NCBI GenBank assembly: GCA_019242065.1 | Contig: JAFAWJ010000127.1 | Span: 1-13,873 of the forward strand | DNA: 13,873 bases | Reading direction: 5' to 3' | Source: Chloroflexota bacterium | GTDB lineage: Bacteria > Chloroflexota > UBA6077 > CF-72 | In this document: positions 6,836 to 13,873 of the stretch, in pieces | How positions within the stretch are numbered: the first letter of the stretch is position 1 | Layout of the letters: each line of letters begins with the position of its first letter | The notes under the pieces: generated by a model | Told to the model about the DNA's origin: nothing | Database searches by the model: none | The model's input: the letters and a program-made list of their open reading frames with translations, nothing else | Position numbers and translations under genes: made by a program

Positions 6836-8746
6836 TCAGGTTTTGGGCATCTGGGCCAATGCGCTGTACGCGGGTCTGGCGCTCCAGTCGTTGCGGATCA
6901 CGCCGAAGCCCCATTTCTCGTCAGTTTGCGGCACCGCGAGCTGGAAGTTCAGGTTCCACTGCATCATGCCAGCAACGTAGTCCAGCGAGCGCGCCATCTG
7001 GAATGCCTGCACCAGGAACTGCGCCTGGGTCGACGCGTCGATCGAGCTGCAGTACTCGTAGCCGGGCGGTGGCGTCTCGTTCGAACAGTAGCCGAATTCG
7101 GTGAACCAGATCTTCTTGTCCGCCACGCCTTGCTGGACCATCAGATCACGGTACTGTCCGACGCGATAGAAGGCGAAGAAGCTCGGGTCGTTGTTGAAGC
7201 CACCCGAAAGGCTGCACTGGGGTGTCGCTGGCGTACAGTCTGGCGGGTTCGAAAAGCCGCTCGGGTGCGCCGATAGCGCGTCGAAGTAGTTGCGCACGAC
7301 TCCGCCATCGAGCGCGAACAGTTGCTGCAGGTAGGTCAGGTCGTCGATCGATTCGCCTGGGATGTTGGCCCCGGTCGGGCTCGGCGCACCCAGCAAGCCC
7401 AGCGCATTAGGATCGCCCGCTTTGATGCCGGTATAGCCCGCCTGCAGCAGCGGCAGGTAGACCGAGGGGTCGACGTTGTTCGCGCCCATTTCGACCGACA
7501 GGTTCTGTTCGTGCCAGATCTCGTACGCCTGCACCTTGCCGGCGTAGCGACTCGCCAGGGCTTGCATGAACCGCTGGTACGTACTCGGATCCGCTGGCGT
7601 CAGACCACTGGTCGGACTGCGATAGAAGGTCGGCGCGTGCAGCGGCGACAGGAGCACCTTCAGCCCGTAGCTGTTAGCCGTGTTCACGATCGAGTCGAGC
7701 TCGCTCCAGTCATACACGCCTGGGGCCGTTTCGATATTTGGCCATTCCACCTGGTGCGCCAGCCAGGTGAAGCCCGCCTGCTGGATCAGCCCCGCCGTGT
7801 GATCCTTGGCGTCCTGGCTGAAGTACCACATGTGGACGTTGAACCCGTAACCCCAGTTGCTGGTCGGCGGGGTTCCTCCGCCGCCAGCCTGCTGAGCCGT
7901 AAAGGCGTTGGTGAGGTCGCTGTTGGGCAGGTCGGCCGGCCGGGCGATCGAGCGGGGCTGGCTCGGATCGTATTGACGGAAGTACTTCGTCCCCTGGGCC
8001 TCTTGCGCCAGGTCGGGCGGCAGGTTGTCGCCCGTCAGGATGGACTTGAAGTAATCGGCCAGCAGCAAGCCCTGCGTGCAGGCGCAGGTCGAGTCGTAGT
8101 GCATGATGCTGCGCTGGAATCGCTGATAGATGAAGTTGTGGTTGGCTGGATCGTAGGCCGGCGCACTCGTCGGCGCTCCCCAGATCTGCAGGTTCAACAG
8201 TGGGATCAGGTTCTGCTGGCAGTTGCCGTTGGGAAATGCCGCGTCGCAGGTGACCGTCGAGTTGAAGGTCTGGTAGAAGTTGACGGACTGGCCGTCGAAC
8301 GTGTCGGGGGCCTGCTGCTGCGTGAAGGCGATGATCGCGCTGTCGTAGTTCGGGTCGCCGACCGACGGCGTCGCGCTCACGATTGACGGGTCGGGCGCCG
8401 GGAACGTGCTGCCGTTGATCCGCGTGTACGGCATCAAGCCGGGATCCAGCAGGTTCAGCGTCTGCACGCCGCCGTCGGGCTGCAATTGCATGATGTTGCG
8501 CTGGAAAATCTGGACCTGGAAGCCGTCGAGCAGGAACTGGCGGGACACGGGGAAGCCGAACGTTGGCACGCCGCCGCGGCCCTGGAAGAAATTCCAGAAG
8601 GCCTCGTTGTCGATACGGAAACTGGTTTGCGGGAAAAAGCGTGGATCGCTGGACTGCTGCGCCATGGCGGTGGATGCGGGCAAGCTGCCGCCGACGAGCA
8701 GAAGTGCCGCGAGGAGCAGACTCAGGCAGCCACGGGATCGGGCCAT
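6836..8746 (-). CDS. secreted clan A glycoside hydrolase (GH39/GH5-like TIM barrel)
   Basis: A 636-residue exported protein. A signal peptide is clear: MARSRG, a Leu-rich core (about 8-20) and a probable cleavage after STAMA near residue 29. Residues about 37-108 and 148-239 look like two copies of one module (they share FQRNIM and FQRSIM, each followed by a turn and a Leu-Leu segment), probably wall- or carbohydrate-associated. A GGGG linker lies near 288. The catalytic TIM barrel spans about 298-632. Glu413 in YEIWHEQN is the likely acid/base and Glu550 in IWFTEFGY the likely nucleophile, both at barrel strand ends as in clan A. The usual Asn before the acid/base is His here. The likely role is extracellular polysaccharide or oligosaccharide hydrolysis; the substrate cannot be named. 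ATG 8746 has GGAGG at 8763-8759 and places the signal peptide at the N-terminus; the frame is open to 8878, but that adds 44 charged residues. It is the first gene of the minus operon. Confidence 0.8.
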   Translation of the reverse strand: MARSRGCLSLLLAALLLVGGSLPASTAMAQQSSDPRFFPQTSFRIDNEAFWNFFQGRGGVPTFGFPVSRQFLLDGFQVQIFQRNIMQLQPDGGVQTLNLLDPGLMPYTRINGSTFPAPDPSIVSATPSVGDPNYDSAIIAFTQQQAPDTFDGQSVNFYQTFNSTVTCDAAFPNGNCQQNLIPLLNLQIWGAPTSAPAYDPANHNFIYQRFQRSIMHYDSTCACTQGLLLADYFKSILTGDNLPPDLAQEAQGTKYFRQYDPSQPRSIARPADLPNSDLTNAFTAQQAGGGGTPPTSNWGYGFNVHMWYFSQDAKDHTAGLIQQAGFTWLAHQVEWPNIETAPGVYDWSELDSIVNTANSYGLKVLLSPLHAPTFYRSPTSGLTPADPSTYQRFMQALASRYAGKVQAYEIWHEQNLSVEMGANNVDPSVYLPLLQAGYTGIKAGDPNALGLLGAPSPTGANIPGESIDDLTYLQQLFALDGGVVRNYFDALSAHPSGFSNPPDCTPATPQCSLSGGFNNDPSFFAFYRVGQYRDLMVQQGVADKKIWFTEFGYCSNETPPPGYEYCSSIDASTQAQFLVQAFQMARSLDYVAGMMQWNLNFQLAVPQTDEKWGFGVIRNDWSARPAYSALAQMPKT

Positions 8747-8982
8747 TGGTGGGGGTGTCCTCCGAACAGTGTGATGCGCGCCGCTGTCAAGTCTGGCAAG
8801 CACGTCATCTGTCGAGCATGGTCCTGACTGCGTGTTGTTGCGCGCCTGACTGTGGCTGCGGCATCCGCGAGTATCCAAGGTGATGCGCAGTTTGCCGCAG
8901 GTACTCGAACGAAAACCTGCAGGTAAACCCAGGCACGCACCCGCGCCGCCGAACGAGAGTAGCAGACAGGTCCCTACCTCAG
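8747..8982. other. upstream region of the minus-strand operon
   Basis: A 236-base gap between the glycosidase start and the DUF4331 remnant. It should hold the promoter for the seven-gene operon, but I see no convincing -35/-10 pair. A perfect TTGACA on the minus strand (8790-8785) is too close to the start codon to serve. Two short direct repeats are present, CCTGACTG at 8823 and 8845 and GCAGGTA at 8897 and 8919, each 22 bases apart. A 10-bp palindrome ACCTGCAGGT lies at 8915-8924. These are possible regulator sites, nothing firmer. Confidence 0.4.
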
Positions 8983-9555
8983 GTGGGCACCGTCTTCGTC
9001 ATGAGCGTTAACAGCTCCGCCGCCGGCAGCGACACGCCCTTCGGCTTCCACCCCCGCGGCCACTACGATCTCCCCATCGACCTGGACGGCGACGTCGTCG
9101 AGGATCTGATCTACCGCATCACCTTCGGCGAGCCCCGACGCCACCGCTCGCCAGCCCCTCGAGCTGCGCCGGCTGCCAGGCGCCGAAGCCCGCGACCACT
9201 CCTCGCTCGGCTCGCTGGTAGCCTGGGGCAGCAGCGAAAAGATCGTCCGTCGCTCGGTGCGGTTCGGCCGCAGAGTCGAGCTCGGCGACAGGCAGCCGCG
9301 ACGGGCGGTCAACGCCTTCGACGGAACCAGCGTCTACGACATCCTGCGCTACCGCGTCGGCACCCCCACCAGCTACAGTTTCGCCACGCGCATCGGACGT
9401 GGGCTCACCGACAACGCGCCGGAGGTATGTTTTCGCTGGTCACGAATCACGCGCTGTCCGACGGCCTGAGCAAGCGGCATGCCGCCGGTCGACCACGTGT
9501 ACAGTTCCCGTACGTGCCCTTGCCGCCGTCCTGCACAGACGCAAACGCTAGTTGA
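8983..9555 (+). pseudogene. decayed DUF4331-family gene (two frameshifts, internal deletions, no N-terminus)
   Basis: Three segments joined in order read like a DUF4331 protein. Frame 1 (8983-9132) gives TVFVMSVNSSAAG, GFHPRGHYDLPIDLDGDVVE and YRITFGE. After one extra C in the run 9133-9136 the reading moves to frame 2 (9134-9424): QPLELRRLPGAEARDHSSLG, AVNAFDGTSVYDI, LRYRVGTPTSYSF and LTDNAPE. One base is then missing in the codon after GAG 9422-9424 (expected GAG GTN ATG), and frame 1 resumes at ATG 9427 with MFSLVTNHALSDGLS and FPYVPLP, ending at TGA 9553-9555. From memory of the family, the N-terminal block, a piece around residue 85 and a long piece between VYDI and LRYRVG are missing, so it is not functional. 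The role of intact DUF4331 proteins is unknown. The family call rests on recalled sequence similarity. Confidence 0.65.
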
Positions 9556-9569
9556 AAGGCTGGTCGCCC

Positions 9570-11252
9570 ATGGCTCAACCCTCCGCAGCACTCGAAGCAC
9601 CGGTCGCGAAAAAGACGTTCATGGACAGCGTGCTCGACGGCGTCGAGACGCTGGGCAACAAGGTCCCGCACCCGGTGATGATGTTCGGGTACCTGATCGT
9701 GTTCGTGATCGTCCTGTCGACCATCCTCCAGATCCTCGGGGTCAGCGTCACCGAGCAGGTAATGGAGCCGGTGCCGCAGCCGGTGGAACACAACTTTTAC
9801 CCGGACACCACCCAGATCCAGGTCGAGGCGACACAGGATGGTCTGGAGTGGTCCGATACCCACTTTCAGCCCCAGACGGAAACGATACCCATCAAAGGCC
9901 TGTTAACCGTCGAAGGAATCCGATTCCTGTTCACGTCCTTCGTCCCGAATTTTCAGAACTTCGGCGTCATCGCCGTGACGTTCATCGCGATGATGGGCGC
10001 TGGCCTGGCCGAGTCGGCGGGTCTGATGGGCGCGCTGATTCGCAAGATGGTGGCGGTCGCGCCCCGAAGGCTGATCGCGTTTCTCATCATCCTGGTTGGC
10101 GGCTTGTCGAGCGTCGCCTCGGACGCTGGCTATCTGATCTTGATTCCACTCGCCGCTGCCGCGTTTGCGAGCTTGAAGCGCAACCCGATCGCCGGACTGG
10201 CCGCGGGCTTCGCCGGTGTCGCAGCCACGTTTGCCGTCAACATCATCATTCAGCCGATCGACGCGATGCTCGGCGAGATGACCAACGAAGCCATCGCCTT
10301 GACGGGTGGCTCGCCCCAGACCATCGTCAACAACTACTTCTTCAGCGCGGTCTCGTTGATCTTCCTGTGTATCGTGGCCACGCTCATCACGGAGCGAATG
10401 ACCGAACCGCGCCTGAACGCGGCCGACGCCGCCGCCGGGATTGTCGACTCCACGCCCGCCGACGCCGAACCGGAGGCCGACGTCGACGCCGAAGCCGAAG
10501 GGCGCGGCTTGAGGTTCGCGCTGTACGGCTTCCTGGCTGTCCTGCTGGTGGTGATCCTTGCAGTCGCGCCGCCCGGTGCCCCGCTGCGCGATCCGAACAC
10601 CGGCGCCATCATCGGCAATACGCCGTTCATGGACAGCCTGCTGTTCATCATCGCCACGTTTTTCCTGGTCGCCGGCATCTGCTACGGCGCTGGAGCCGGC
10701 ACGCTGAAGGGCAGCGACGACGTGATCGCCGCCATCGCCAAAACGTTCAGCAGCCTGGGCGGGCTGGTGCTGATGTTCCTGATGATTGCCCAGTTCCTGG
10801 CGTACTTCAATTACTCCAACCTGCCGCAGGTCATCGCCGTGGCACTGGCTGACCTGCTCGAGCGCGCCGCGATTCCGGCCATCCCGCTGCTCGTGGCCTT
10901 CATTCTTGTCATCGTCCTGCTCGACTTCATCCTGCCAGGTGTCATTCCCAAGTGGGCTATCTTCGCACCCATTTTCATCCCGATCTTCATTCGGCTGGGC
11001 GTCGGCCCGCAGACCGTGCTGGCCGCGTATCGCATTGGCGACTCGCCGGTCAATACGCTGACCCCGTTGATGGTGTATTTCCCGTTTATCGTCACCGTCG
11101 CCCAGCGCTACCGCAAGGACGCCGGTATCGGGACGATCGTCGCGATCATGCTGCCGTATGCGGTGATCATGCTGATCGCGTGGGTCATCCTGTTCGTCGT
11201 GTGGTACGCGTTGAATATTCCGCTTGGTCCCGGCTACTTGCCGCGCCCCTGA
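9570..11252 (+). CDS. AbgT-family transporter
   Basis: A 560-residue polytopic inner-membrane protein of the AbgT family (PF03806). E. coli AbgT imports p-aminobenzoyl-glutamate, while MtrF and YdaH export antimetabolites. Landmarks: VPHPVMMFGYLIVFVIVLS (about 32-50), a longer external loop (about 60-110), GAGLAESAGLMGALIRK (143-159), SDAGYLILIPLAAAAF (184-199), FNYSNLP (413-419), PKWAIFAPIFIPIFIRLG (460-477) and AYRIGDSPVNTLTPLMVYFPF (486-506). An acidic Ala/Glu/Asp-rich cytoplasmic loop at about 284-312 looks like an insertion. ATG 9570 has GAAAGG ten bases upstream; a TTG at 9552 is in frame but lies within the end of the DUF4331 remnant. The aminopeptidase starts 27 bases after its stop. 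Family call is firm; substrate and direction are open. Confidence 0.92.
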   Translation: MAQPSAALEAPVAKKTFMDSVLDGVETLGNKVPHPVMMFGYLIVFVIVLSTILQILGVSVTEQVMEPVPQPVEHNFYPDTTQIQVEATQDGLEWSDTHFQPQTETIPIKGLLTVEGIRFLFTSFVPNFQNFGVIAVTFIAMMGAGLAESAGLMGALIRKMVAVAPRRLIAFLIILVGGLSSVASDAGYLILIPLAAAAFASLKRNPIAGLAAGFAGVAATFAVNIIIQPIDAMLGEMTNEAIALTGGSPQTIVNNYFFSAVSLIFLCIVATLITERMTEPRLNAADAAAGIVDSTPADAEPEADVDAEAEGRGLRFALYGFLAVLLVVILAVAPPGAPLRDPNTGAIIGNTPFMDSLLFIIATFFLVAGICYGAGAGTLKGSDDVIAAIAKTFSSLGGLVLMFLMIAQFLAYFNYSNLPQVIAVALADLLERAAIPAIPLLVAFILVIVLLDFILPGVIPKWAIFAPIFIPIFIRLGVGPQTVLAAYRIGDSPVNTLTPLMVYFPFIVTVAQRYRKDAGIGTIVAIMLPYAVIMLIAWVILFVVWYALNIPLGPGYLPRP

Positions 11253-11279
11253 TTCCTTTGGAGTGAGACTTTTTCAATC

Positions 11280-12839
11280 ATGTCCGTCACATCCTCCGAG
11301 ACCAACAACGGTCGCGCCGTCGGCGGCGATTCACAGATCGCGTATTACGACGTCAACCTGACACCTTCACTGGACGCGTCGTCCGCGGTGCGTATTTCGG
11401 TCTCGCCGACGCTGCCGGCCACCGCCACCGCGCTGGTCGTGCCTGTCCTGGCCGAAGGCCAGCCGCCCAGCGAACTCGGGCTCGACCGCTCGGCGCTGGC
11501 CGCGGCCGGCTTCGGCGGCAAGCTGGGCCAGACCCTGGTGCTGCCGCGGGCGAGCGGGCCCACCCTGGTCGCCATCGGTATCGGCAGCCCGTCGCAGGTT
11601 GACACCGCCGTCCTGCGCGACGCGGCGGCGGCGTTCACGCGCGCGTCGGCCCCACACGAGCGATTGGCGATTAGCCTGGCCAGTACCGGCGCCGTTTCAC
11701 CCCAGGACGCGGCGCGCGCCGTGGTGGAAGGTGTGTTGTTGGCGCGTTACCGCTACGACCCGTTCCACAGCCAGCCGACGACTGTCCGGCTCGCCGAGCT
11801 CACGCTCGTGGCCGGCGGCGACCGGGCCGAGAGTGTCCGCACGGGTGCCGAGGACGGGCGCCGCCGCGCCGAAGCCTGCATGTTGACGCGCGACGTCGGC
11901 AACGCGCCGCCCAGCTACCTGACCGCCGAAAAGATGGCCGAGGTTGCCCAGCAGGTGGCCGACAGTCGGGGTCTGGGCATCGAGGTCTTCGATCGCCAGG
12001 CGCTGCTCGATCTTGGCTGCGGCGGACTGCTGGGCGTCAACGCCGGCAGCGCCCACGAGCCGCGCATGATCAAGCTGACGTATCGGCCCAGCGGGGCGAG
12101 CGGGAGCCACCTGGCGCTGGTGGGCAAGGGCATCACGTACGACGCCGGCGGCATCAACATCAAACCCGGCGATGCCATGCACCTGCTCATGAAACACGAC
12201 ATGGCGGGTGCCGGCGCCGTTCTTGGCGCCATGTCGGCCATGGCGGCGCTCGAGTGCCCGACCACCGTCACCGGCTACTTGATGTGCACCGACAACATGC
12301 CCTCGGGGTCCGCGATGAAGATGGGCGACGTGCTCCGCATCCACGGCGGCAAGACGGTCGAGGTCCAGAACACCGACGCCGAGGGCCGCCTGGTGATGGC
12401 CGACGCCCTGGTCCTGACCACGGAGCGCGATCACCCGGATGCGATCGTCGACATCGCCACCCTGACCGGAGCCGCGATGCGCGCACTGGGAACACGGCTG
12501 GCGGCGGTGCTTGGCAACAACCAGCCGCTTATCGATCAACTCGTGGCCGCGGGGAACCGCACCGACGAGCGCATCTGGCAGCTTCCGCTGGAGCGGCGGT
12601 ATCGCGGGCAGCTGAATTCTGAGATCGCCGACATCAAAAACATGGGCGATGACAACGCCGGCGCCATCACCGCCGCATTGTTCCTGGAGGACTTTGTCGG
12701 TGGGGTGCCATGGGCGCACCTGGACATCGCCGGGACCATGAGCGTCGGCGCGGATGACGGCTGGCGCTCGTGGGGGGCCACCGGTTTTGGGGCGCGGCTG
12801 CTGCTGGACCTTGCCCTGACATTCCGGACGCTCAGCTAG
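11280..12839 (+). CDS. pepA: M17 leucyl aminopeptidase (cytosol aminopeptidase)
   Basis: A 519-residue dinuclear-metal aminopeptidase that removes N-terminal residues from peptides in the cytoplasm, normally as a hexamer. Residues 1 to about 180 form the variable N-terminal (macro-like) domain; the catalytic domain runs from about 195 to 519. The metal and catalytic set is complete: Lys283 and Asp288 in VGKGITYDAGG, Lys295 in NIKPG, Asp307 in MKHDMAG, and Asp366, Glu368 and Arg370 in the signature NTDAEGRL (364-371). The stretch between Lys295 and Asp307 is one residue longer than in E. coli PepA as I recall it. ATG 11280 has GGAG about sixteen bases upstream. It is 27 bases after the AbgT gene and about 20 before the SLC13-type gene, so peptide or amide uptake followed by cleavage is a reasonable reading. 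The symbol follows the family, not proven orthology. Confidence 0.93.
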   Translation: MSVTSSETNNGRAVGGDSQIAYYDVNLTPSLDASSAVRISVSPTLPATATALVVPVLAEGQPPSELGLDRSALAAAGFGGKLGQTLVLPRASGPTLVAIGIGSPSQVDTAVLRDAAAAFTRASAPHERLAISLASTGAVSPQDAARAVVEGVLLARYRYDPFHSQPTTVRLAELTLVAGGDRAESVRTGAEDGRRRAEACMLTRDVGNAPPSYLTAEKMAEVAQQVADSRGLGIEVFDRQALLDLGCGGLLGVNAGSAHEPRMIKLTYRPSGASGSHLALVGKGITYDAGGINIKPGDAMHLLMKHDMAGAGAVLGAMSAMAALECPTTVTGYLMCTDNMPSGSAMKMGDVLRIHGGKTVEVQNTDAEGRLVMADALVLTTERDHPDAIVDIATLTGAAMRALGTRLAAVLGNNQPLIDQLVAAGNRTDERIWQLPLERRYRGQLNSEIADIKNMGDDNAGAITAALFLEDFVGGVPWAHLDIAGTMSVGADDGWRSWGATGFGARLLLDLALTFRTLS

Positions 12840-12859
12840 TCCTGACTGGACCACCGGAC

Positions 12860-13873
12860 GTGCCCCAGAGCACCATCTGCTTCCTGATTCTGGGCGTCGC
12901 GGTGGCGCTGTTCATCTGGAACCGGTTGCCCATTGGCATCGTGGCCCTCGCGGTCGCGGTGTCATTGTGGGCGACCGGTTTGCTGACGCTGAACGAAGCG
13001 CTGGCGGGCTTCGGTGATCCGGTCGTCATCTTCATTGCCTCGCTGTTTGTAGTCAGCGAGGCGCTGGATGCGACGGGCGTCACCACGTGGGCAGGCCAGC
13101 AACTCATCGCCCGGGCTGGCAACAGCCAGGTGCGCTTGCTCGTCCTGACCATGCTGCTGGCGGCCGCGCTCTCCTCGCTCATCAGCCCCAACGGCGCCGT
13201 CGCCGCCTTGATGCCCATGGTCGTACTCCTGGCTATCCGCCTCGGACGTTCACCTTCCTTGCTACTGATGCCCCTGGCATTTGGCGCGCACGCCGGGTCA
13301 CTCCTGATCCTGACCGGCACGCCCATCAACGTCATCGTCTCCGAGGCCGCCTCCGACGCCGGTCTCGGCGGATTCGGCTTCTTCGAGTTCGCCCTGGTTG
13401 GCGTACCGCTCCTGGTTGGAACCGTCGCCATTGCCGTGCTGTTCGGCGAGCGCCTGCTGCCCTTGCGCAGCGCCAAATCCATGCCGCCGAACCTGAGCGA
13501 CTATGCGCGCACCATGGTCAAGCAGTACCGGCTACCGAGTGGCCTGGTCCGACTGCGCGTGGAACACGGCTCACCGCTGGTCGGCACGCCGCGCTCCGCC
13601 CTGAATCTGGCGGCCTATCCCGACATGGAGATGGTGGGCGTGTACGCCGAGGGCGGCGGTCCCGTTGCCGACGATGTCTTCCACGCCGACGACATCGTGG
13701 TGGTGCGCGGGTCCGGCTCCGGTATCAGCCAGCTTGCCGATGGCCACGCGCTGGCGCCCTACGTCGAGCCCGCCGCGGTCGACGTCCCGGACGCGCTGGT
13801 CACCAGCCGCGTCGGCGTGGCCGAGCTGATGATTCCACCGCGCTCGGCGGCCATCGGCATGCCCGTCTTTCCG
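12860..13873 (+). CDS. SLC13-type permease with RCK_C (TrkA_C) domain, 3' end outside the window
   Basis: An open frame of 338 codons that runs off the window end. The membrane part shows about six hydrophobic segments and the SLC13/DASS landmarks FGDPVVIFIASLFVVSEALD (51-70), an SPNGAVAALMP hairpin (109-119, the usual SNNA position) and TGTPINVIVSEA (152-163). Residues about 225-297 match a regulatory RCK_C (TrkA_C) domain (VRLRVEHGSPLVGTP and DDVFHADDIVVVRGS), and a second copy begins at about 314. Such permeases carry dicarboxylates, sulfate or other anions with Na+ or H+; RCK_C domains between two membrane halves are typical of this subfamily, so a second membrane half should follow. GTG 12860 is the first plausible start in this frame; the ribosome site is weak, suggesting coupling to the aminopeptidase gene, whose stop is 20 bases upstream. 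Confidence 0.85.
   Translation, partial: MPQSTICFLILGVAVALFIWNRLPIGIVALAVAVSLWATGLLTLNEALAGFGDPVVIFIASLFVVSEALDATGVTTWAGQQLIARAGNSQVRLLVLTMLLAAALSSLISPNGAVAALMPMVVLLAIRLGRSPSLLLMPLAFGAHAGSLLILTGTPINVIVSEAASDAGLGGFGFFEFALVGVPLLVGTVAIAVLFGERLLPLRSAKSMPPNLSDYARTMVKQYRLPSGLVRLRVEHGSPLVGTPRSALNLAAYPDMEMVGVYAEGGGPVADDVFHADDIVVVRGSGSGISQLADGHALAPYVEPAAVDVPDALVTSRVGVAELMIPPRSAAIGMPVFP

Noticed and set aside
8785..8790. A perfect minus-strand TTGACA as the -35 of the glycosidase operon.
   Set aside because: The transcript would begin downstream of the GGAGG site at 8763-8759, and there is no -10 at the right distance.
8747..8878. A 44-residue N-terminal extension of the glycosidase from 8878.
   Set aside because: It would bury the signal peptide; ATG 8746 has its own GGAGG site and begins the signal peptide.
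9474..9485. Perfect palindrome GCGGCATGCCGC ahead of the AbgT gene, as an operator.
   Set aside because: It lies in the still readable part of the DUF4331 remnant and is explained by its codons (SKRHAAGR).
12839..12848. The 10-mer GTCCTGACTG also found at 8821-8830, as a shared regulatory site for the two divergent operons.
   Set aside because: The second copy starts in the aminopeptidase stop codon inside a probable operon, and one shared 10-mer in a window this size is not unlikely.
11697..12854. A 385-codon minus-strand frame opposite the aminopeptidase gene.
   Set aside because: The plus strand encodes a complete M17 active site here; the opposite frame has no motif and a His/Gly/Arg-biased composition typical of shadows.

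Overview
The window reads as chromosomal DNA of a free-living, GC-rich bacterium. My best guess is an uncultured member of the Chloroflexota. That rests on the style of the secreted glycosidase (an N-terminal module in two copies ahead of a clan A TIM barrel, a layout I associate with that phylum) and on the general gene set. It is an inference, not a marker-based assignment. I see no rRNA, tRNA, CRISPR array, insertion sequence or phage gene.

Layout. (1) 57-1298, plus strand: a good sigma70-type promoter and a lactonase-family beta-propeller gene. (2) 1299-1564: a short convergent intergenic stretch. (3) 8746 down to 1565, minus strand: seven genes in tight succession. In transcription order they are a secreted glycoside hydrolase, a small YflT-like stress-type protein with a Gly-rich core, a membrane-anchored HtrA/DegP-type protease, a ThrE-type threonine/serine exporter, a divergent ZIP-family transporter, an AI-2E/PerM-family membrane protein and a small YciI/DGPF protein. 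Three junctions are 4-base start/stop overlaps, and the others are 16, 17 and about 60 bases, so one transcript is likely. (4) 8747-8982: upstream region of that operon. (5) 8983-9555, plus strand: remains of a DUF4331-type gene with two compensating single-base indels and internal deletions. (6) 9570 to the end, plus strand: an AbgT-family transporter, an M17 leucyl aminopeptidase and the first 338 codons of an SLC13-type permease with RCK_C (TrkA_C) domains, probably one operon.

How the genes may work together (inference). The minus operon looks like an envelope maintenance and export set: secreted carbohydrate hydrolysis, periplasmic or extracytoplasmic proteolysis, and three different polytopic membrane proteins. 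The plus operon suggests import of small peptides or aminoacyl-aromatic compounds and organic anions, with intracellular cleavage by the aminopeptidase.

Most unusual points: the junction between the YflT-like gene and the HtrA gene (one in-frame stop, a duplicated translation-start block and a 14-codon leader frame that ends on the HtrA start); the ZIP protein with its usual metal-binding histidines replaced; the His in place of the near-invariant Asn before the glycosidase acid/base; and the frameshifted DUF4331 remnant. I found no clearly new defence or mobile system.
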